DNA of 64,000 bases, from positions 8,742,001-8,806,000 of the forward strand of contig NC_063987.1 of the NCBI RefSeq assembly GCF_932276165.1. Direction: 5' to 3'. The notes under the pieces were generated by a model. That model had not been told where the DNA came from, did no database searches, and was given only the letters and a program-made list of their open reading frames with translations. Numbering within the stretch: the first letter of the stretch is position 1; every line of letters begins with the position of its first letter. Below are positions 1 through 10,664 of the stretch, piece after piece. The DNA comes from Plutella xylostella (taxonomy: Eukaryota; Arthropoda; Insecta; Lepidoptera; Plutellidae). Made by a program: the position numbers and the translations under genes.

Positions 1-696
1 TTATGGCGCAAAAAAAAAAATTTTTCGTCATACTCCGTAAACTTACGCTCCTCTGCTCCTGGTTGAAGATAGTGGGAGACTGAAGGGTGAGGGACGCATG
101 GTGATTATGTCCGGTGATCGTTTAAACGCAGAGTAGGATGACGGTATCGTTACGCCAAAGAAGTTAGTTTTTTTTCTCGGACAAAATTGAATGCCTTATA
201 TTTTTGAAAACTAAACCTAAGAGTGAATAGAAACCTAATTTACAATTACCATAAGTATCTGTTATAATGATAACATATAAATCATAAGCTTATTTTACTT
301 TAAAAAGTGAGTTTTTCTTGACCTAAAAATAAAACCAAGTGAAGGACGCGCCAAAGAACTTATGATATTGAGTTTTAAAAAATCATTGTCGCTTTCTTTA
401 TAAATTTATGCATTACATTACTAATGTATAAAAACGGTCACAAGATACATTATTTAAAAAAAATACATCCTGGTATAAAACTATCAATTTCATGTATTTT
501 ATGGCTTGGACATACCTAAATCGCGTCATTTGAGAATCACCCGCCGTAAAATGAATAAACCGACTCGGTATTAGGGCGAGGCCCTATAGGTCAATCGTCG
601 CAATGTTGACTATTCCTTTGGGACTTTCGGCTTAACACGACTCAACGCACCAATGGGGCCTCATCATTATACACCTTTTATGATTTCTCTTACCAG
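1..696. other. No gene seen; probably upstream intron of BBS5
   Basis: I see no coding sequence here. The first recognisable BBS5 exon starts at 697 after a tttctcttaccag acceptor, so this stretch is most likely the preceding intron, with the start exon (about 20 residues) off the window. A search by eye for the conserved Trp-Glu-Asp and Val-Arg-Phe-Asp residues of the BBS5 N-terminus found nothing here. Confidence 0.4.
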
Positions 697-3600
697 CTAC
701 CTCCGTCTCCGTCCCGGCGAAAAGATCTTCGAGCGCATAGAGCCGATAGAAGACACTAAAGGTAAACGACCACCGTCCGGCATCGAACGCAACGGACACA
801 TCGCATTCAGTATTCTTTGTACAGATATTCTCACTCATCATTGCCGACACTTAGTTTCTCCATACATTAATATGAATCCGTTTGGTGCGATACGTACGAT
901 ACCTACCCATAGGCAGTGGCGGATTTACCTATAGGCCAAAAAGGCCAGTGCCTAGGGCGGCAGATTGAGAGGGGCGGCAAATTTGGAAAATAAGTAGTTT
1001 TTTTTTAATAATTAATTATACTTGTATCATCTGTACCATCCATGTATAAATTACTATTATAAAATACAAAAACGATTAATAAACGCTTTGTAATATTTCG
1101 ATAAAACCGGATCCTGGATCATTACATACCTACATATCTTTCTACTGCGAAAACATAATTTGGAGCATATTATTATTTATCCAAACTTGGATAGCACTTC
1201 GCATTGCACACCGCTGCCCCCCTGCTCTTGAAAGGCAATGTATTGCGTCTGTCTTGCGTTGGCAACATTTAGATTTTGACCAAAAAAGTCTTTTTTGGCG
1301 TTTTTGTAAAATAACTTCTAAATTGTATGCATTATATTCTTGTTTCTAGGTTCTTAAAATAGGCATTACCTAGCTGATTACATAAGTATTTTTAGTCTTT
1401 GGGGCCGTCCATTAATCACGTGAGGCTCAAAGAGGGGGGGAGGGGGTACGGAAAACCTCACGAAACATCACGAGGGGGGAGGGGGGGTCTCGTTAGACAT
1501 TACGTGTATTAATTTTTTGACAAAAAGCGCTAGGTATTTCTGAACCGAAATTTTGAACTGCGCAAAATTTTCTAAAATAATAAATTTTATTGCAAATACA
1601 CATTATAATTGTTTTCCAATTCAAAACGCAATTTTCGATATACATTTTTTCTAGTCAAAAATAGCCTTTACATAGATTTCCAAAAAAATACACTTGATCC
1701 AGGGGGGGAGGGGGGTGGGGTGGACCCAAACCTCACCGAATATCACCTTGGGTCAAAAAATTAGAAAAACGACATAATCGTGATTAATGGACGGCCCCTT
1801 TGTAAAACGCTTTTGAAGAGAAGTTATGATTTTTTAAATGTTGACAACGAAAGACAGACGCAATACATTGCCTTTCAAGAGTAGGGGGCTGAACGAATGA
1901 ACCGATTTCAATTTAGTTTTTTTTTGTATCACATGTGTTCTACGGGAGAGTGTTCTTAGACAATAAGTTTGCTGAAAATCGATTTTTAAAAGTTACAGAT
2001 TACAGATGTTTTACGCTTTAAAGTCTTTTTAGGGGTTTTTTATTTGCCTGTCAAATTAAACTTTTTAGGTTAACATTAAACTCTTCAGTACATAGCAGGT
2101 TGCAAAAATAATCTAATTAAATGACAGAAATATGATTAAGTTCACAATCGTACTAATAACGGAATTAAACTAACGTATTGAAATTCAAAAGTCAGTAGGG
2201 GCGGCAAAATATTAATGGCCTACGGGCGGCAAATTTGTAAATCCGCCACTGCCCATAGGTAAAGTACGATCGCTATGCACAGCGAAAAACGGGCATTGCC
2301 CTTTTAAATTTGACTCTGTCGCATGCACCTTGATGGCCGGCGTCAGAGATGAAAAGGTCAACGTTCGATTTTCTCTGTGCTTGCCGACCGGCCTTGAAAC
2401 ACCTTACAGCATGGACTGTGGTTACAGGGAATACGGGGACACGAGGGCGCATGGTGCTCACGTGTCTACGCATCATCTGGCACTCACTGGCGCAGCCAAG
2501 GATCAACTTGTGTACGTATTGGAATGTTATTAGCCAATCATCGACTAAAAGGGTTTCTAAGATTCTATTTTCTAATCATCTTTCTCATGTAGCCACTATC
2601 GGCTATGAGTCTATCAGTCAAAGGTCGTAAATGGACCGATTTTGGATTATCAGAAGCACCCTCAATCAAAAGCTTTAAATTTATTGAAATCGACCATTTC
2701 AAAGACGAGGCACACCGCAGCTTTAGTACAGTATAATTTCATGAAATAAAACTCTCAGATAAAATCTAACAGAGCGTGAAGTAATAAAGGACACTAGATG
2801 ATAATAAATCGTGCAACCCGCACAGATATGATACATGGATCGTTAAACTGACATAGTGCGTGAAGATAGGTGGTCTACACTTGGGATCATTGTTAAGGAT
2901 TGTTTAAAATGAATCGAAATAAATTACGAAATTTACGAATCATCTAAGTGGAAATGCGAACGCTTAATAAAGCTTACATAGCAGCCTACTTGCTTACGAA
3001 ATAAGCTCCCGCGTTTAGGAACTCGCCTCCTTAGAGACCATAGAGTTTAAGTATAAGGAGATGGCATTAAATATAATGATGGCCGTTTAAGTTTGTATAG
3101 TGCCACAATCTTATCTGTTCCGGTGGCGACGTCTATGTGATCGAATCCAGTGTTGCTTTCGATTAAATTTTGCCTATTTCTGATTTAAACGACAATGCAT
3201 TTCTGCTATTACCTATTGTTATAATTAGGTACATTCATAAGTATAGATAAATCAAAATATAGGGTCGATAGTAGGTAAATGAAAGTGGATATAATTATAT
3301 CAAACGACATTTTATTGTATGGAAAATTTGTCCACGGCGAACAGAAATAAAATTAGTTCTGATTATGTTCTGCTTCTGATATAGGAGATTGAATCTAGAT
3401 TACAATGGTATAGTATAGGTAATTTATATGTGGGTGGGAATAACGAGATAGATAGACTTAAAAAAAACTATTAATTAATTATTATTTTTGAACACTTTAT
3501 TTTACATTTTCTAAAGTAACACAAAACAAGAGCATACAATTAAAAGAAATTCAGACAGTGTGCAAAGGCTAATTCATCATCATCATCATCATCATCATCA

Positions 3601-6600
3601 CGTCCCCACTGCTGGGGCACGGGTCTCCTTCCAAAGGCTAATTGCCAAAAAGCAATTTTTTCAGCCAACTCTTGATAACTCAACAATGACATGTCTTAAA
3701 TCATCATTATTTCGTCTAAAATCGCTGCAGGTGCGCGAAATTCTTCTTGATATACTGCCTAAGATTTAAAGTATCATGTCATGTCCTCACACCTGTAATC
3801 AAAGAAAAATAAAGTTTATATACTTTTCATCACGAGTATCACGACCCATCCCGTCCCCACTGCTGGGGCACGGGCCTCTCGGGAAAATATTTCATAAAAT
3901 GACATGGAGTATATGGGTAAAATTATTCGTTATATTTGGCAACACTAACCTGTAGCCGCTGCAACTCGTTCTTCCAATTTTTCAAACGGAATTAAAGGCG
4001 CCTGAATACGTTATTCTTCCTGTAAAGAAGCCAATATATATAGTACTACTTTTCTTGCATCACATTACAGCGCTTTTGGCATTATTTCACCCAGAAAATC
4101 ACAAAACAAATTAAATAACGTAGCGTCAGCCTCTTCGCAGAAATTGACAACTCAAATAACGCACAGAGTGCCACAGAGTATGACAATGACGTTTCGTTAG
4201 TTGCACATTTTGACCACCGGAACAGATAAGATTGTGGCACTATACTTAAACTTTTTTCTATCTATATCTCTTTTCAGCCATAGGCCTGAACACGGTTCTG
4301 TCAACCAGCACAAAGATCGTGAGCTCCGGCCTGCGTGGAACCACTCAGGCTCTCTATGTGCTTGCAGCTCAGAAGAATAACCGATACGAGTTTATATTCA
4401 CTAACCTCTCGCCTTCTTGCGTGCGCCATTACACGGCCGTCGTTGGCGCTCACAGGTAAGATCTTACAATAAGGAGTTGGAGGAGCGGGTAACATGCCAG
4501 CTTCTGACCAAAGAGACGCGGGTTGGAACCTATGAACCACTATGAACCTATCGGCTATGTAGGAAGTAAGTAATAAGTCATAGATGGCGCTAGCAAATCT
4601 ACAAACGACACCACTGTACGTAGCAAATAACCTGAACAGAATAAAAAAAGAACTTACCTACATAACTCATCTTCATTTCAGAGCCTATGCAGGATCACGA
4701 ATGTATAGAGACTTGAAATTACGAAGCGCTATCATACACAACAAACAACTGAGAATGCTGCCACTAGAAAAGGTATACCAATATTATTTTCTTTAAAATT
4801 CAGTTACTTTGATCTGGATCTTCTATGTAAGTACCGTGGAATCATTTCCATGAATTGTTTTTTGTTATCTATACGTTACCATGCACTTTACGTTACCATG
4901 ATCGGGGTTCTCTTGTGACGGGAGGAGTCTTCGGGCCCATGAGGTTGCTCTCTTTGCCCGGTCTCCAGCTCCAGGGCCTTCCAGGCAGCGCCCGTGGGAC
5001 CACCTATTCAGTCAGGCGGCATCTGAAGAGCAAGCACGGGGCGCTATTAAGAAGTGACAAAAGATTTCCATCGCGCACGCGAGCGTGACGGAGAACTCTT
5101 ATCACGTCTTAATTGCGCCCCGTGCTAGCCCTTCTGGTTGGCTGTGCGGGTCTCAGGGAGCCACCGCATTAACTGGTAACGAAGATTAAACTACCAACTC
5201 CCTGAATTCCAGATATGCCTGCACGAGCACAGCATCTGGAACCTGTCGAGCGATGCCGGCAACCTGGGCACGCTGGTCGTGAGCAACGTGCGCGTCGTGT
5301 GGCACGCCGACGTCAACGACGCCTTCAACGTGTCCATGCCGTATATTACTATTGAAAACGTGAGTTTCAATATTTGCGATTGATGGAATGAAGTAGGATT
5401 TTGGCGCGTTTAATCTTAGCTTTTAAAAAAAGTTTTTAGAGTCTATGGTAGTTTTTTTATGTTGCCAGTATATAAAAAAACCCTACATGTGGGTATTAAA
5501 GTATCGCCATCAACCACCGATCACTATCTAGAGTTATTTAAGAGTTATTTTGAATAAACTTTATAATTTATTCACAGATTACGTGTCGTGTTAAACATCC
5601 TTCGTGGCTGGTTTTGTACACTATAAGTATCACCATATTTTATTCCAGATATCAATCCGAGACTCCAAATTCGGCGAAGCATTGGTCATTGTCACTCGGC
5701 AGTCATCTGGTGGCTATGTGTTGGGGTTCCGGGCCGACCCTCCAGACAGGCTGCGTCCATTGCTGCAGGAGCTGACTACATTGCACCAGGCGTACACTGA
5801 ACAGCCGATCTTCGGCGTTGAAATGAACTGGGGTAACGAGGTAAGGGATACTTTAGACTAGAGATGCCACGAATATTCGGCAACTATTCGGTATTCGGCC
5901 TATTCGGCCAGTTTTTTCAGTATTCGGTATTCGGCCGAATAGTGCGTACTATTCGGGCCGAATACCGAATAGTAAATCATGTAAAAAATGACTTGTTATT
6001 TTAATCAAAATTGGGTATTTATTTCCAAATCACAACATTTTAGTACTTTAAAATTAATCAGTAGTAAGTTGTGCTGGATAAAAACGAGCAATTTCAGCAT
6101 TTTTTGGTAGCCCACGATTGCGCTTTTCATTGTTACCATCCTCAGAAAATAACTCACTATAAACGCTACTTCCAGGTGAAGAAAGATACTTATGTTTTTC
6201 CAAATTTCAAAAGGTTCGGGTATTGTTTTTTGTTTGCTGACCACCACTGGTAAGGATCGGCAATATCAAATAAAAATTCAACTCGTTTGCCACAGCATTC
6301 TGCCTCCTAATAATTAGCATTTCTTATATAAGCTGTAGCGACTTCTTCAAAGCAGTTCCAGGAACAAAAAAAACAGGTTGTAGCGCCGAATATTCGGCGG
6401 CCGAATATTCGGCGCTTCGGCCGGCAGCGTCGCCGAATATTCGGTATTCGGTATTCGGCCAATTCACTATTCGTGGCAACACTACTTTAGACAAATGTTA
6501 TGCTGTAGTGGTAACTAGTTTGAAGTCACGTACAGACATTAAATTTGTCGAATGCACATTATTTAGGTAATTAGCAAATGTCATCATTTCCATTACTTTT

Positions 6601-6936
6601 CAAAATGCTAAAATTAAAATGTGTGCCTTTATAATCGCTATAAAATACCGTTGTAAGTAGGTTTTCCAATTTCCAATGCATCATTTTATATACTAAAAAT
6701 TATGTTTTATCTTATAGCCAGCCAAACCTGTAGTCGATGACATTGAAGAGCTAGTGGAGATCGGCGAGCCTCGAGGGGAAATGGGTCCGAACCTCTACAT
6801 TGCTGCGCAGTTAGCGCAAGTGAAAACTGAAGAAGAACAGCAGCCAGTTTACAGCTCTTATCTAGGATTAGCCATAGAGCCCTTGAAAGAAGGATTTACA
6901 CTTAAGAGTCTATTTGAAGTTCAAACTTCAACTTAA
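697..6936 (+). CDS. BBS5: BBS5, BBSome subunit (N-terminus missing)
   Basis: BBS5 is a core subunit of the BBSome, the coat-like complex that moves membrane proteins in and out of cilia; it carries two PH-like (DM16) domains that bind phosphoinositides. Seven exons are seen: 697-761, 2428-2511, 4278-4455, 4682-4772, 5213-5359, 5649-5840 and 6718-6936 (stop TAA). All borders are GT-AG and the phases join into about 325 residues, against roughly 340 for animal BBS5, so only the first 20 or so are absent. Diagnostic stretches are LRLRPGE and IEDTKG (exon 1), LRIIWHSLA (exon 2), FIFTNLSP (exon 3), MYRDLKLRSAIIHNKQLR (exon 4), WNLSSDAGNLGT and VRVVWHADVND (exon 5) and FGVEMNWGNE (exon 6). Protein identity comes from family knowledge; splice sites are read directly. 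Introns 1, 2 and 6 carry transposons. No break is seen in the coding parts. Confidence 0.95.
1216..1889. repeat. Outer inverted repeat around the nested element
   Basis: About 55 bp at 1216-1272 (containing gaaaggcaatgtattgcgtc) recurs inverted at 1836-1889. The 1401-1798 element sits between the arms. The result is a palindrome inside the larger hAT element, either an older foldback element or part of the hAT itself. Confidence 0.65.
1401..1798. mobile_element. Nested DNA element with ggggccgtccattaatca ends
   Basis: A 398-bp unit begins ggggccgtccattaatcacg and ends with the inverted match gtgattaatggacggcccc. Flanking ttt on both sides may be a 3-bp duplication. It contains G-rich runs (gaggggggagggg at about 1430-1490 and 1700-1720) and no reading frame. 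The superfamily is not determined. Confidence 0.7.
3096..4244. mobile_element. Inverted-repeat element in BBS5 intron 2
   Basis: A 31-bp arm at 3096-3126 (tatagtgccacaatcttatc and on) recurs as its reverse complement at 4214-4244. The ends read TATA, compatible with a TA target site. The interior has a (CAT)n microsatellite at 3574-3600 and two copies of a gtccccactgctggggcacg repeat (3601-3640 and 3852-3880), and no transposase. It is probably a MITE that gathered other repeats. Confidence 0.6.
3574..3640. repeat. (CAT)n run joined to a dispersed repeat
   Basis: Nine CAT units are followed by cgtccccactgctggggcac. The same join of a CAT/ATG run with this block appears near 3836, at 16811-16860 (inverted) and at 62668-62725. 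I take it as the tail of one repeat family common in Lepidoptera. A histidine-rich open frame here is only the microsatellite. Confidence 0.6.
5859..6484. mobile_element. hAT-type MITE in BBS5 intron 6
   Basis: The element starts tagagatgccacgaatattc and ends gaatagtgttgcc-like inverted (cgtggcaacacta), flanked by the exact 8-bp duplication ctttagac at 5851-5858 and 6485-6492. Both ends are packed with the degenerate word attcggtattcggc. It is 626 bp with no coding capacity, starting only 19 bp after the donor of exon 6. Confidence 0.9.
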
Positions 6937-7654
6937 ATAACGAATTAAACTAATTAAATAACTAAAACTACAATGAAAACATTATAAAATTTGTAATTTT
7001 ACCAGTCAGTCTGCTTTTAATTTTCTAAGACAGAAAGAGTCCCTTATCCGAACAGAGAGTAGTAAAAATTGTCAATCATCTGAAAATTTTAATGTCAAAT
7101 AAGTTGTACCTACTGTTTTTATTAAATAAAACAGAATAAAATAATAAAATGTGATCTACGACTAATAAACCTAAACTAAAATAGTACCTATAAATATTAA
7201 AATATTATAAAACTACCTACCTTAATAGGTTGTTTAATAATAATTTTATATTTATACGTTGAATAAAAAAAAATACTTTGACTTTGACTTTTCGCTGTTT
7301 AATTTAATAATAAATACTGGCAACACTCTACCCGCCTGAACTGTCATAACTTTGTCACATTGACAGATTTGACAGTTGACTTGCTTGACGTAACATAAAA
7401 CGTAAACAAAACCGTACCGTGAAATTTCATGTGTTTTTGATTAAGTTTAATTCCACTTTATTTTTGTTTTTTGAGAGTAAAAGCACGTGTGAAACTCTAC
7501 AAATACATATAATTCCAGATATTTCACAAAAACTAACATCTAACTCAAAACAACCTCCTGTAATCCTTTTAGTAGCGAACGAAAACTAAGTGTTTCCACC
7601 TCTTCTCTCCAGTTCAGTGAATATCTTCTAAACTCTCTCCATCATTCTCCAACC
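6937..7654 (+). promoter_or_regulatory. BBS5 3' UTR and MCPH1 promoter / 5' UTR
   Basis: BBS5 stops at 6936 and an AATAAA at 7125-7130 is a likely poly(A) signal. Only about 500 bp then remain before the MCPH1 start codon at 7655, so the promoter and leader of MCPH1 must lie in about 7150-7654. I see no clear TATA box there. Confidence 0.5.
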
Positions 7655-9257
7655 ATGGCGAGTGGCAACAAGAGCGCAGCAGGACTGGTATAGCTCCCAC
7701 TGCAGAATATTACGGTGTCTGGAAAAACGCTTTTTAATGCATGAACAATATTCAGTTTGCGCTACGGGTGACGAGTTTAAAGACTTTTATGTTGCATTAA
7801 CAAAGAGACTAGGTACCTATGCTTGAAATAAATACATTTTGGTTTGTTTTTAGTTTGTATATTATTTTAGAAAGCTTGTAGTGGATGAATGCATGTTTGT
7901 AATTATTATGTTAACATTCTTTTAGCATATAAAATCAATATGTTTGCGTTCTTTTTTTCAGCGTCGCTCAGCCATCGCTGAACGTGTGCGGCTGCGAGCA
8001 GAGTGGGCCGAGCTGAAGGGCACCAACTCTTGTAGTGATGTGCTCCGAGGCCTGGTCATCCTTGTTGAGGTAATCAGAGGGAGCTTTTACCAGTGAAATA
8101 TATCTTTTAATATAATACTTGTTTCTTTAGTAGTGTTTGTCACCAGCATGCCAAGAAGAAGAATATTACTTGAATTGTACACAAATGCAGACAAATTACA
8201 ACAGGAAATGCTCAATATAGATGGTACAACTGGCGGCCTTATTAATAAGAATAATTTCTTACAGACTAGGTACCTCATTGTTATACTATATGTTGTTTAT
8301 TATTCCAGGTGGGCCCCGGCTCCCGTGCACTAGCTCTCCGCTCGGCGCTGTCTGCGCTGGGCGCCTCTGTGGTGCCCAGCTGGGTGCCTCTAGTCACACA
8401 TGTGGTCTGGGCTGCTGGTTAGTGACACTTTTGTTAATTGTTCAGTTGTTTATAGCACTCTGCAAACATGAAGGATTTCAAACCTATTTTTATGCTATTT
8501 TTCTATATTTGATCAGAATGAGTAGATAATTACATACTACCGTTTCAGTTTTTAAATTCCTAAAGCTAACTTGTGGGTACAATTTATAATACTACCCACA
8601 GAAAAAAAAAAATATCCTGAAAGGAAATTGAAGTAACTTCATTCTACATATTTCTCCAGAATTAATTAATTAAGTACTCATAAAGTCCAACCAGCCAGAT
8701 ATTTTGATTCCCTCTGGTGCAGAGACTAAGTTAGTATGGTGTTATTGGATATTATTGTGTTTTTTTCTTACAGTTATTGTAGGGGACATACAGTTCTGAA
8801 CATGGAAGTAGAAAAAAAGGCGGAAGGAATCTCGCTTACTAAAACACTGAAGCGCCACAATGGCGGCGACATGAGAGTGTGTGGGTGCGTAGGTGCTACG
8901 TGATTGGCGCGCGGCGGCAAACTAACTTACTTTGAGTGTGAATGTGTGTGTGTCGGGCTCGTCGTAACAATGAATTCGACTTACTTTCGGTGCTTCACTT
9001 TTTAGTTAGCGAGATTCCTTCTGTCTTTTTTTCTACTTCCATGGATCTGAAATATTTTTTCTCATCTTATATTATATCCATCCCCAGGTGGCTGCCGCAA
9101 GGTCCGCGCCAAGGCGCGCGCGCTGGCCTGCCGCCTAGTGTCCCCGCTGTGGGTGGAGGGGTGCGCCTCGTCCGGGCGGAGGCTGCCCGAGGCGGCCTTC
9201 CCCGCGGCCACGAGGCCCTCGGACCTGCCGAGCCCTGCTACTCTACGGCGGCTGCTG
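7655..9257 (+). CDS. MCPH1: Microcephalin-like protein, exons 1-4 (N-terminal BRCT)
   Basis: This is the 5' part of a gene that continues at 52116. Exons are 7655-7687, 7962-8069, 8309-8417 and 9088-9257, giving residues 1-140. The start codon was chosen because it is followed by a clean donor (ctg|gtatag) and because the phases then run through all 11 exons. Residues 38-127 form a BRCT domain, with LVTHVVW in exon 3 and the hallmark SPLWVEGC tryptophan motif followed by EAAFPA in exon 4, the order seen in the first BRCT of microcephalin. MCPH1 acts in the nucleus and at centrosomes in chromosome condensation, mitotic timing and the DNA damage response. A MITE lies in intron 3. Exon 4 is GC-rich, unlike its surroundings, and has partial copies 37 kb downstream. 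Confidence 0.88.
8801..9043. mobile_element. MITE in MCPH1 intron 3
   Basis: Long inverted arms start catggaagtagaaaaaaagg at 8801 and match inverted the sequence ending ctttttttctacttccatg at 9043. They include a further match around gaaggaatctcgcttactaa. It is 243 bp with no coding sequence. It ends 44 bp before the exon 4 acceptor. Confidence 0.7.
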
Positions 9258-9422
9258 GTGAGTGGGCTGGGGTTTTGGTTTAGCAGTTACAGATAAGCTG
9301 TTTTTTAGATAGTATTTTGAGTAATCAAAATTGGTTCAGCAATTTATCTAGGATTAAAAAAAGAAGTTAAATGTAGATATTATTCTGAGTAATCAAAATC
9401 GGTTCAGCAATTTATCTAGGAT

Positions 9423-9729
9423 TGAAGGGGATGACTCGTGGATGTGAAGGAAACCGCGTGTTGGTAATACTGGATACTAGTTTATTGTTGCTTGTACAGC
9501 GAGGTCCCGTGGAAAGAGGCCGAGACTCCGCCTGTAGCGGCTTATATGCTACCACCACCCCCGACACTGCGCCATCTAGCAGGATGTATAGGAACTTAAT
9601 AGTGTAGTAATGCTTAATAATCGATCTATGCAAGTAGCCTGCGAGATAACGCTGTGTTTACATAGGAAACTAAGTAGTTAAACCTTCTAATTTATAGATG
9701 GCGCTAATATATTGTTAACACAGTTAACA
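9423..9729 (-). repeat. BEL/Pao LTR (3' LTR of the minus-strand element)
   Basis: The 307-bp repeat begins tgaaggggatgactcgtgg and ends cacagttaaca. It matches the split copy at 42936-43181 plus 46073-46133 base for base apart from three substitutions. TG...CA ends fit an LTR. Confidence 0.9.
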
Positions 9730-10112
9730 TGCTGCGCCCCAAGATTCTAATTAGAAACTAGTTATTTGGTTTCGAATGGCGCTTATGCCCAAATAATTAT
9801 TTATTTATCTGTTATTACCTACCTATCTAAGGAAATGAAACTCATGTTATTAGCACGTTTAATTCAATAGTTAGATGGTACTAATATAACAGATTTAATT
9901 AAGTAGTTACTTATTTGTATTTTTAATATTTAAATTTCGAATCTAAATCCTAACGACTACGAACTATTTACAATATTGAAGCCTAACCTTTATTTAATGT
10001 GTAAGCTAAAATATTCCACAACCTATCATATTATCGGTAACTAATAGACCAAAATTGTTAAAACTGAACTATACGGGTATTAAATGAGATTTAACTAGTT
10101 ATAAGTTATTTG

Positions 10113-10152
<40 letters not shown>

Positions 10153-10610
10153 TTTATTATATCAATCATTTGCACTTAAATTAGGTAATTATTAATGTAA
10201 AGTAACATAATATTATCATGGTGCAATGGATTCTAATTAAGTAGTCGCTCTGACACCTAAGGTAAGATAAAATCTTGAGATTTAGGTGTCAGTGCCCTCC
10301 AGTATTTGACAAATTTGTGGATAATAGGTAGACATAGCAAGTTCAAAATAATTTACAAAATTCATTAATTCATTTCTTTTCCTAAATTATACATCAGAAT
10401 AATTTCAGTAAAAAAATTAAATTAAATTAAAAATAGTTTATGTTACATTAAAATTAACATTTTAAAATTACAATTAACTTTTCCTAAATAAAATCAAATT
10501 ATTGTATTTATTCATTTATACATATAGTTAATAATTTACTTAAGTTCTAGTTATCTAACATGCATAATGTTAGTTAAATAAGGGAGGAGGAGGTAGGGGG
10601 GGATTAAATA
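9730..10610. other. BEL/Pao 3' region with poly-A run; no gene
   Basis: This is AT-rich DNA between the 3' LTR and the LINE insertion. A run of about 30 A at 10118-10148 suggests the tail of another small retroposon. A hairpin with arms ctgacacctaa (10250-10260) and ttaggtgtcag (10282-10292) is present. I see no coding sequence. Confidence 0.4.
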
Positions 10611-10664
10611 ATAATAATAAATAAGTAGGTAGGTATATGCTTAAATTGGATTGTGTGTTTTTAT

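Larger units (their letters stand above)
914..2251. mobile_element. hAT-type non-autonomous DNA transposon in BBS5 intron 1
   Basis: Terminal inverted repeats start cagtggcggatttac at 914 and end gtaaatccgccactg at 2251. They are flanked by a perfect 8-bp duplication cccatagg at 906-913 and 2252-2259. A CAG-type end with an 8-bp duplication is the hAT signature. There is no transposase reading frame, so it is non-autonomous. It holds a second element and an extra inverted repeat (next entries). Confidence 0.9.

Noticed and set aside
3560..3769. Open frame with a run of nine histidines
   Set aside because: It is a (CAT)n microsatellite joined to a dispersed repeat in a BBS5 intron, with no splice or start support.
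8221..8529. Open frame reading through MCPH1 exon 3 in another phase
   Set aside because: Exon 3 is defined by BRCT residues, splice sites and phase; this frame reads into the intron.
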